Origin: Clostridiales bacterium
GTDB lineage: Bacteria; Bacillota; Clostridia; Saccharofermentanales; Saccharofermentanaceae
DNA: 64,000 nt
Direction of reading: 5' to 3'
Assembly: GCA_017529925.1 (NCBI GenBank)
Contig: JAFXMZ010000017.1
Location: forward strand, 62,001-126,000
Part shown: positions 45,125 to 51,604 of the stretch, in pieces
Layout: every line of letters begins with the position of its first letter
Numbering within the stretch: the stretch's first letter is position 1
Position numbers and translations under genes: made by a program
Notes under the pieces: generated by a model
Told to the model about the DNA's origin: nothing
Databases searched by the model: none
What the model saw: the letters and a program-made list of their open reading frames with translations, nothing else

Positions 45125-45499
45125 ATGGGTCCTTTTGCTCTTTATCTTAAAGAGGGCGTCCTTCCTTTAGATGAGGCTTTAATGAAAGCCGGCATCGTTA
45201 TCCTGGTCGTATTCTTCGTACTGCTCATAATGTATATCCTGATCTCGATATCAGGCGCGATCCTTCACGGACTTACATCGGGCAAGTCGCAGGCAAAGCC
45301 TGCAGCGGCTACCGTGACGGCAGCTCCTGCAGCGCCCGCCGTCGAGGATAAGGGAGAGGAATTCTCTTCCGGTACCTTGAAGCTCAAGGGCTGCGACGAG
45401 AAGACGGCTGCAATGATAATGGCCATCGTAAGCGACAATACGGGAATACCTTTGTCGGAACTCGTATTCAAGTCAATAACTCTCGTTGAAGAGAAATAA
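45125..45499 (+). CDS. oadG: Oxaloacetate decarboxylase gamma-like subunit
   Basis: Small membrane anchor that links alpha and beta subunits, about 125 residues. One helix lies near 20-42 (GIVILVVFFVLLIMYILIS). An Ala/Pro linker follows, and a C-terminal module (GTLKLKGCDEKTAAMIMAIVSD) common in Firmicute OadG proteins. AAGGAGG (45111-45117) favours the ATG at 45125 over that at 45122, which overlaps the oadA stop. Confidence 0.85.
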   Translation: MGPFALYLKEGVLPLDEALMKAGIVILVVFFVLLIMYILISISGAILHGLTSGKSQAKPAAATVTAAPAAPAVEDKGEEFSSGTLKLKGCDEKTAAMIMAIVSDNTGIPLSELVFKSITLVEEK

Positions 45500-45513
45500 A
45501 GGAGAGACTACCT

Positions 45514-45915
45514 ATGATTTATAACGTAACCATCAATGATAAAGTTTATGAAGTCGAGGTCGAGAAGGGTAAGGCTAATCTTATAAAGACTACTGCCGTC
45601 GCTGCAGCTCCCGCTCCTGCCGCTGCTCCTGCTGCAGCACCTGTTGCTGCAGCTCCTGCTCCCGCTGCCGCAGCTCCTGCCGCCGCTTCCGTTGCTGCAG
45701 GATCGACACCCGTTAAGTCACCTATGCCCGGAACCATCCTTGATATCAAGGTATCCGCAGGCGCAGCCGTTAAGGAAGGCGAGCTCGTTGCCATCCTCGA
45801 GGCTATGAAGATGGAGAATGAGATCTTCGCACCCTGCTCCGGTACGGTTGCACAGATCATCGCAGCAAAGGGATCTACAGTTAATACCGGCGATCCCATC
45901 ATTACGATTTCTTGA
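45514..45915 (+). CDS. Biotin carboxyl carrier protein of the decarboxylase
   Basis: Carries CO2 on biotin between alpha and beta subunits. The 133 residues comprise a short N-terminal strand region (MIYNVTINDKVYEVEVEKGK), a 40-residue Ala/Pro hinge (about 28-63) and a biotinyl domain with EAMKMEN, the biotin lysine being Lys99. It is not the accB of acetyl-CoA carboxylase by context. Confidence 0.93.
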   Translation: MIYNVTINDKVYEVEVEKGKANLIKTTAVAAAPAPAAAPAAAPVAAAPAPAAAAPAAASVAAGSTPVKSPMPGTILDIKVSAGAAVKEGELVAILEAMKMENEIFAPCSGTVAQIIAAKGSTVNTGDPIITIS

Positions 45916-45936
45916 TGCTAAGGAGGTCACCTGTTA

Positions 45937-47112
45937 ATGTTAGACGTTATTAAAGACCTCTGGCAAGGATCGGGATTCTATGCCATGACATGGCAGCAGG
46001 CTGTCATGATCCTGGTATCCTTTGTCCTTATATACCTTGCGATACATAAGAAGTTCGAGCCGCTGCTCCTTCTTCCTATCGCTTTCGGTATGCTGCTTAC
46101 AAACCTCCCCTGGCCGGGCGGCGGTATATTCCACCCCGAATGGTTCAGGGGCGAGATCGACTGGAAGGCAGTCGGCGGCGGAGCCGGTGTCGAGCCGGGT
46201 CTGTTCGACTTCCTCTATCTCGGAGTCAAGCTCGATATCTTCCCCTGCCTGATATTCATGGCAGTCGGTGCTATGACTGACTTCGGACCCCTAATCTCCC
46301 GTCCTTCGAGCTTCTTCATGGGCGCGGGCGCTCAGTTCGGTATCTCGTTTGCATTCGTCGTATCGACTCTCCTCGGCTTTACCGGTAACGAGGCCGCTTC
46401 TATCGGCATCATCGGCGGAGCTGACGGTCCTACGGCCATCTATCTGACATCCAAGCTGGCTCCTCATCTCCTCGGCGCCATAGCCGTCGCGGCATATTCA
46501 TATATGGCGCTGATCCCGATGATCCAGCCGTGGATAATGAAGCTTATGACCACGAAGAAGATGCGCGAAGTAAAGATGGAGCAGGCGCGTGAAGTTTCAA
46601 AGGTCGAGAAGATCTGCTTCCCGATCATCGTAACTGTCGTATGCGTACTCATCCTCCCTACCGTCGCACCGCTCATCGGATGCCTTATGCTCGGTAACCT
46701 CTTCAGGGAGTCCGGCGTTACGGCAAGGCTTTCTGACACCGCTCAGAACGCACTTTGTAACATTGTTACTATCTTCCTCGGAACATCCGTAGGAGCCACG
46801 GCTATCGGAACTACATTCCTCAGCCTCGAGACACTCAAGATCATCGGCCTCGGTCTCGCCGCTTTCGCATTTGCTACATTCGGCGGTCTCCTGATCGGTA
46901 TTCTTATGTACTTCCTCTCGAAGGGAAAGATCAATCCCCTTATCGGTTCCGCAGGTGTTTCCGCCGTTCCTATGGCTGCACGTGTTTCCAACACAGTCGG
47001 TCAGAAGGCAAATCCCAGCAACTTCCTCCTCATGCATGCCATGGGACCGAACGTTGCAGGCGTTATCGGATCTGCCGTTGCAGCAGGCGTACTGCTGTCG
47101 ATGTTCGGCTGA
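45937..47112 (+). CDS. oadB: Oxaloacetate decarboxylase beta subunit, sodium pump
   Basis: Integral membrane decarboxylase that frees CO2 from carboxybiotin and exports Na+. It has 391 residues and about ten hydrophobic segments, with the family signature GNEAASIGIIGGADGPTAIY and a second conserved region PMAARVSNTVGQKANPSN near the C-terminus. OadB, GcdB and MmdB are alike; the alpha subunit points to oxaloacetate. Last gene before a terminator. Confidence 0.93.
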   Translation: MLDVIKDLWQGSGFYAMTWQQAVMILVSFVLIYLAIHKKFEPLLLLPIAFGMLLTNLPWPGGGIFHPEWFRGEIDWKAVGGGAGVEPGLFDFLYLGVKLDIFPCLIFMAVGAMTDFGPLISRPSSFFMGAGAQFGISFAFVVSTLLGFTGNEAASIGIIGGADGPTAIYLTSKLAPHLLGAIAVAAYSYMALIPMIQPWIMKLMTTKKMREVKMEQAREVSKVEKICFPIIVTVVCVLILPTVAPLIGCLMLGNLFRESGVTARLSDTAQNALCNIVTIFLGTSVGATAIGTTFLSLETLKIIGLGLAAFAFATFGGLLIGILMYFLSKGKINPLIGSAGVSAVPMAARVSNTVGQKANPSNFLLMHAMGPNVAGVIGSAVAAGVLLSMFG

Positions 47113-47140
47113 TAAGATCGGAAAAACACAAAACAGACAC

Positions 47141-47175
47141 AAAGCGGCTGTCTCATTCGGGACGGCCGCTTTCTT
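47141..47175 (+). terminator. Terminator of the decarboxylase operon
   Basis: AAAGCGGCTGTCT (47141-47153) pairs with GGACGGCCGCTTT (47160-47172) with G-U wobbles, followed by TTTCTTAT overlapping the stem end. Confidence 0.8.
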
Positions 47176-47332
47176 ATATCCATTATTATGAACCATGACC
47201 TGAATATATGGCACCATGGTTCAATAATCCTATGTATTATGCTCTGAAACAGAAGCTTCAAATCTGATTCTCGGATACAGTGAAGAAAACAACAACAAAT
47301 ACTTTGAGTTTTTAGGAGGAAATCTTGATAAT
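47176..47332. other. Spacer without a recognised gene
   Basis: AT-rich DNA between the decarboxylase terminator and the XRE pseudogene. An AGGAGG occurs at 47314-47319, 13 bases before the pseudogene ATG. Nothing else could be assigned. Confidence 0.4.
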
Positions 47333-47683
47333 ATGACCCCCGGAGGAATTGATCCGCCGGGGTATTTGCTTGTAATATCTAACACGCTTAGATAGTCGAA
47401 AGGTTATACCCAGCAACAACTTGCTGACATTATCGGTGTGTCCCAACAGTCGATTCAAAAATACGAGACACAGAAACACGAACCCGATATCAAATCCCTT
47501 ATGATGATAGTTGATGTGTTTGATGTAACCGTTGATTATCTGATCGGACATACTTCGTCGGGAGAAGATCCGAATTACGGCATCAGCAGGGATGAATACC
47601 GCATTATCGAAAGCTATAGAAAACTTGATGCGCCTACACGTGACAGTATTAGAAGAATCTTGGATGGGCTTTCAACCGACTAG
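47333..47683 (+). pseudogene. XRE-family regulator interrupted by an amber stop
   Basis: Without the stop it would encode a small helix-turn-helix repressor. In one frame from the ATG at 47333, after a poor N-terminus (LLVISNTLR), TAG occurs at 47393-47395 exactly where a sense codon is expected before SKGYTQQQLADIIGVSQQSI. The rest is intact: QKYETQKHEPDIKSLMMIVD, then DYLIGHTSSGEDP and a helical tail to the stop at 47683. A GTG at 47438 could start a truncated protein lacking the first helix. A CCCCGG hairpin at 47337-47361 overlaps the first codons. Confidence 0.65.
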
Positions 47684-47748
47684 TTGTTGTTTGTTTTCTT
47701 ATACACATGATATCGCTACAAATAAACGAATTACCATAGTTCAAAAAA

Positions 47749-47774
47749 CAACGACCCGAGGGTCGCTGTTTTTT
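47749..47774 (+). terminator. Terminator after the XRE pseudogene
   Basis: CAACGACC (47749-47756) pairs with GGTCGCTG (47761-47768), one mismatch, loop CGAG, then TTTTTT. AAAAAA upstream makes it usable from both sides. Confidence 0.7.
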
Positions 47775-47813
47775 GATTAGTGTAAGTATTAACGGTTTTT
47801 ATCTGAGGATGCC

Positions 47814-48050
47814 TTAAGATGCGCAGATCTCGCCGAATTTCTTCGACTGTGCGAAGCCCTGGAAGACATCCATCCTCGATGCGCCCGATGCGAATCTTCC
47901 CATCCAGTAATCGAACCCGCCCTGGTCGGGTTCACGGCCCATGAAGGTACGATAGAGCGTTTTAATGTACTCGGAATTATCGTAGTCGGCTTTTATAAAT
48001 TCTTCACTGAAGAAGAATCCTTCCGCTGGAAGAGTATTGCCGAACTACTT
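47814..48050 (-). pseudogene. Remnant of a DUF4214-domain protein
   Basis: The minus strand encodes the end of a DUF4214 protein: GFFFSEEFIKADYDNSEYIK, then LYRTFMGREPDQGGFDYWMG and VFQGFAQSKKFGEICAS before the stop. No start codon is present, and going upstream an in-frame TAG is met near 48044. The motifs match the repeats of the transpeptidase at 1801, but as a different, decayed copy. Confidence 0.65.
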
Positions 48051-48132
48051 CGTACGATGAGTGATAAGCAACTCGAGCTGGCTCAAAGATTTCTTCTTTG
48101 GCTCACAGAACAATCAATTTTATATCTTCAAG

Positions 48133-49356
48133 TCATATCATCCATATCGGAACTATATAATTGTTTCTGTCTGCTGCAGACAGTTCATCACGAAGGCAAA
48201 GGATTGCACCTGCTCCTCTTTGCATCGATCCTTTATCGATAACCTTAAAAGCAGATGTAAGTTCAGAGCCGGGATTAGCGCTCTTCTTTATCTCCATTGG
48301 ATGAAGCTCTCCGTCACTTTCGATTATCATGTCGATCTCGTTTGAATCCTTATCCCTGTAATAGTGGAAATTGCATTCCTTTGCGTCGTTCGTCCATGTC
48401 TTTCGGATCTCAGCTACAGTATAGTTCTCCAGTATAGCTCCGTTTATTGCTCCGTTCATAAGTATCTCGGGGCTGGAATACTTCGTAAGATATGCGACAA
48501 ATCCCGTATCAAAGAAATAAAGCTTCGGTGTCTTTACGGTACGCTTCAGAAGATTGTTGGAATATGGCCTGAGGTAAAAGATAATCTCCGATTTCTCGAG
48601 GACCTGAAGCCATCTTTTGGCAGTGTCATCCGACACTCCGACATCAGAAGCGATGTCATGGATGTTCAAAAGCTGTCCTATCCTGCAGGCAGCAGAACGG
48701 ATAAAATCGGCAAATACAAGCTTGTCGATCGAAGGGATCATATCCGTAACATCTCTGTTTATATAGGTCTGGATATATGAACTGTAGAATACGTCGCGGT
48801 CTTTATATCTTCCGCTCCTGTGTCCCGGCATTCCGCCGTTCCAGATCCTTTCATACATCTTGATCGGATTGCATTTCTTCAGATGCTCTTTTCGCTGTAT
48901 CAACCGGTCGAGCGATAAGGATAAAGGTTCAGTAATCCCGTCTCCGTAAAGCTCGGACTGAGACAGAGAAGACATATGAAGTATCGCCGTTCTTCCTGCC
49001 AAAGACTCCTGAGCCAGCTCCATCAGATGAAATGCCTGCGATCCCGTAAGCCAGTACGAACCTGCCGGGGCCCCGTTATCTATCTTTATCTTTATATATG
49101 AAAACAGCTCCGGAGCATACTGGACCTCATCGATCAGGACGGGCGCAGGATGCAGCTCAAGGAAAAGAGCAGGATCATTCTTTGCAAGCCTCCTGTTCTC
49201 TTCATCATCAAGGGTTACTTTCGTTCTGGATGTCCCCTCCATGAGATGCTCGAGCATGGTCGTTTTACCGACCTGTCTGGGCCCTGTAAGCAAGAGACAA
49301 CTGTAGTCCTTGCTTATCTCCCGTACCTTATTTTCGAGAGTTCGATTGATGAACAT
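48133..49356 (-). CDS. AAA-family ATPase with DUF4143 domain
   Basis: Cytoplasmic ATPase of unknown role, about 407 residues. The N-terminal AAA domain has Walker A LTGPRQVGKTTML, Walker B VLIDEVQYAPELF and YWLTGSQAFHLM. The C-terminal DUF4143 domain (about 200-400) holds DIASDVGVSDDTAKRWL, LYFFDTGFVAYLTKY and a nuclease-like FHYYRDKDSNEIDMIIE. Such genes are common in multiple copies in Clostridia and Bacteroidetes. ATG 49356 is preferred over GTG 49362 because AAAGGAG then lies nine bases away. A perfect palindrome lies upstream. Confidence 0.88.
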   Translation of the reverse strand: MFINRTLENKVREISKDYSCLLLTGPRQVGKTTMLEHLMEGTSRTKVTLDDEENRRLAKNDPALFLELHPAPVLIDEVQYAPELFSYIKIKIDNGAPAGSYWLTGSQAFHLMELAQESLAGRTAILHMSSLSQSELYGDGITEPLSLSLDRLIQRKEHLKKCNPIKMYERIWNGGMPGHRSGRYKDRDVFYSSYIQTYINRDVTDMIPSIDKLVFADFIRSAACRIGQLLNIHDIASDVGVSDDTAKRWLQVLEKSEIIFYLRPYSNNLLKRTVKTPKLYFFDTGFVAYLTKYSSPEILMNGAINGAILENYTVAEIRKTWTNDAKECNFHYYRDKDSNEIDMIIESDGELHPMEIKKSANPGSELTSAFKVIDKGSMQRGAGAILCLRDELSAADRNNYIVPIWMI

Positions 49357-49369
49357 GATCACAGGCTCC

Positions 49370-49408
49370 TTTCGGCTAAAATACGATGTAATCTTATTTT
49401 AGCCGAAA
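49370..49408. promoter_or_regulatory. Perfect 14-base inverted repeat before the DUF4143 ATPase gene
   Basis: TTTCGGCTAAAATA (49370-49383) and TATTTTAGCCGAAA (49395-49408), 11-base spacer. It covers the promoter position 14 bases before the start, overlaps the ribosome binding site edge and has no T-tract, so an operator or a translation-blocking hairpin is likelier than a terminator. Confidence 0.6.
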
Positions 49409-49430
49409 ACAGAGAGTTATCAACCCTTGC

Positions 49431-49460
49431 AAAAACGCTCCTTCCTGATGGGAAAGAGCG
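49431..49460 (-). terminator. Terminator of the hemolysin-III gene
   Basis: Minus strand: a 10-bp stem (49460-49451 with 49445-49436, one G-U pair) is followed by TTTTT, 28 bases past the gene's stop. Confidence 0.75.
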
Positions 49461-49487
49461 CTTGATTCCTGCTTTGTCTCACAGTTC

Positions 49488-50291
49488 TTATCTTAAGAAA
49501 TATACAAATGCCAGTATGTGGCAGATCGTGGCGGCCACAACGAGGAGATGCCATACCATATGGGAGAACTTGAACTTCTTTCCGGAATAGAAGAAGAGTC
49601 CTACTACATATGTAAGTACACCTGCGACCATGAGCCAGAAGGACTTAAGAGTCATTACCTTGTGAAGATCTGCAAGGAGGAATACTCCGAATAAGCCCAT
49701 CAAGATATAGATTGCGACCGCCCACTTGCTTAAGGTCTTGTTCTCGGGATATGCGAATGCCATGAAGAATGTACCCGTCAGGGCAAGACCCGCTTCAATA
49801 CCGAATGTAACGTATCCGAATGTCGAATTAAGAAGGCTGAAGCAAAGAGGCGTATAAACGCCGAGGATCGCATAATAGACCATGATGTGGTCGAGCTTCG
49901 AAAAGATCCTCTTATGCACTGTTCCGTGCTTCAGGAAGTGATATATGGTCGTGAAGAGCGATGCGAGGAATGCGGCTATCATGAAAGCGGATACGGTCAT
50001 CGCATCCGTCAGTTCCTTTCCTTCGGGAGCCTTGATATAAGCAAGGACGGCTGCAAAGGGAAGCATGAAGAGTTCATAGAGACAGAGGACGCCCGATGTT
50101 ATCGAGTTGCCGACTTCCTCTCCGAAAGTCTCACGTGTCTTTGCCCAGCGTCTCTTAACATTACGCTTCTTAGTCTCGAACCACGACAGTCCCTCGAGAC
50201 CTTCCTCAAGAGGATCACGGCCTTCGCTCGCGACCTTCCTGTCTATATCCCTGGCCATCATGGTCTTCCAGTGCTTGCTGTTCTTTGTCAT
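49488..50291 (-). CDS. Hemolysin III family membrane protein
   Basis: Seven-helix membrane protein of the HlyIII/PAQR family, 267 residues. A soluble N-terminus (1-55, RRWAKTRETFGEEVGNSIT) is followed by helices. The family residues appear in LFTTIYHFLKHGTVHKRIFSKLDH, IMVYYAILGVYTP and the C-terminal HMVWHLLVVAATICHILAF, with metal-ligand histidines. The natural role is uncertain; most family members are not toxins. Confidence 0.88.
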   Translation of the reverse strand: MTKNSKHWKTMMARDIDRKVASEGRDPLEEGLEGLSWFETKKRNVKRRWAKTRETFGEEVGNSITSGVLCLYELFMLPFAAVLAYIKAPEGKELTDAMTVSAFMIAAFLASLFTTIYHFLKHGTVHKRIFSKLDHIMVYYAILGVYTPLCFSLLNSTFGYVTFGIEAGLALTGTFFMAFAYPENKTLSKWAVAIYILMGLFGVFLLADLHKVMTLKSFWLMVAGVLTYVVGLFFYSGKKFKFSHMVWHLLVVAATICHILAFVYFLR

Positions 50292-50366
50292 CTTCTCTTA
50301 CTCCGTTTACCGATCGTATCGGAATCATTCTAATTGGACTTATACTATTTTGCAATAACTGCGCTC

Positions 50367-51515
50367 TTATTCATTCTTCGGGGGCGGAAGCTCTATCACT
50401 CCGTCTTCCCTGATATGCGCCTTCGGAGCCTCCGGTACGTCCTTTTGCGCGGGAGGTCCGAGCTCTATCACATCCTCCTGTTTCTTTGGCGGTCCGAGCT
50501 CTATGACATCAGGCCCGGTCTCATTCTTCGGAGGCGGAAGCTGGATCGCTTCCTCTGTCTTCTTCGGGGGCGGAAGCTGGATAGCTTCATCCGCTGACGC
50601 TCCTGAGGGAGATACTTTTCGAGGTTGATCGACACGCCTTGTAACAGGACGGGGGGGCTGATTCGGGTCAGAGGGGGCGCGCCTGCGCGGTGCAGGTCTT
50701 CCCTCCTGTCTCATCACAGGTCTCTCGGCAGCTTCGAGCGCTTTGACTGCCGCAGCCGACTGAGGTGCCTTGACCACAGGCCTTGCCGAAGGGGCTTTGA
50801 CCGCAGGCGCGGGTGAAGGTGAAGGTACGGAAGGAGCAGCAGAAGGCCCGGAGGGTGCAGCCTGGGGCTGCGTCTGCTGAGACGCTGCCACTCCCGTATC
50901 CGTATTTGATCTGACGGGGGCAGATATGACAGTGCCCAGGATATCGGGTATATGTGCATCGCGGACCTTCCTGGCATCAGATGAAGCCGCGGTGTTGTCG
51001 ACCGCAAAGGAAGGATCGAGCTTCTCGTTCAGATATGCATCGCGGTAGAACCTGAATATCTTGACTACTGCATAGACGATGAGCGCAACGGGAAGTATCT
51101 TCCTTGACATCGTGGATGCGGAGTCGGAACCGAGCGAAGGGGTAAGCGCCGCGAAGGGAGCATTTACCATTCCGTATATGCATCTTAGGAGGAAGTTTAT
51201 TACAACTGCGGGAAGTGAAGCATCGCTTCCGGAGACTTTCTCTGCCAGTCCCGGAAGAAACCATCCCGGGATATATGCAAGCAGGCCGTAAGCGGCAAGT
51301 CCGAACGAGATCCAGGGTCTTTTACGCCATGCGGCATAAACGGGAAGTAGCACGATGACGGATACTGCATAGATCCATGAGCAGACGGTCTCGAGCACCG
51401 AGAAATCCCTCGGGATCGTGAGTCCGTATGTATAGTAGAGGGGAACAAAGCACACGAAAAAGAGCGATGCGCATACACAGAGCAGGAATACACATGTAAA
51501 GTAGTCTCTTCTCAA
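50367..51515 (-). CDS. Membrane protein with repeated proline-rich tail
   Basis: Unrecognised 382-residue protein. Residues 1-165 contain about five hydrophobic helices (such as FLLCVCASLFFVCFVPLYY and VIVLLPVYAAWRK). The rest is disordered and rich in Pro, Ala and Ser, then has five copies of an I[EQ]L[PG]PPxK-type motif (AIQLPPPKK, AIQLPPPKN, VIELGPPKK, VIELGPPAQ, VIELPPPKN) up to the C-terminus. The tail may be a scaffold for a partner in the cytoplasm. Monocistronic. Its start follows AGGGGAGA. Confidence 0.65.
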   Translation of the reverse strand: MRRDYFTCVFLLCVCASLFFVCFVPLYYTYGLTIPRDFSVLETVCSWIYAVSVIVLLPVYAAWRKRPWISFGLAAYGLLAYIPGWFLPGLAEKVSGSDASLPAVVINFLLRCIYGMVNAPFAALTPSLGSDSASTMSRKILPVALIVYAVVKIFRFYRDAYLNEKLDPSFAVDNTAASSDARKVRDAHIPDILGTVISAPVRSNTDTGVAASQQTQPQAAPSGPSAAPSVPSPSPAPAVKAPSARPVVKAPQSAAAVKALEAAERPVMRQEGRPAPRRRAPSDPNQPPRPVTRRVDQPRKVSPSGASADEAIQLPPPKKTEEAIQLPPPKNETGPDVIELGPPKKQEDVIELGPPAQKDVPEAPKAHIREDGVIELPPPKNE

Positions 51516-51538
51516 AATCTTCTCCCCTGTTACAAATC

Positions 51539-51570
51539 AAGAGTCGGCCCTTATAACATGACCGACTCTT
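51539..51570. terminator. Stem-loop after the GH3 gene
   Basis: AAGAGTCGG (51539-51547) and CCGACTCTT (51562-51570), a perfect 9-bp stem with a 14-base loop, 35 bases past the GH3 stop. It is followed on the minus strand by GATTTG, a poor T-tract, and on the plus strand by ATTTTAAC. Confidence 0.5.
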
Positions 51571-51604
51571 ATTTTAACATTAAAAACCTGTTATAGGTAC
51601 CTTA

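Noticed and set aside
45600..45710. Simple-sequence repeat in the biotin carrier gene
   Set aside because: It encodes the normal Ala/Pro hinge of the carrier protein.
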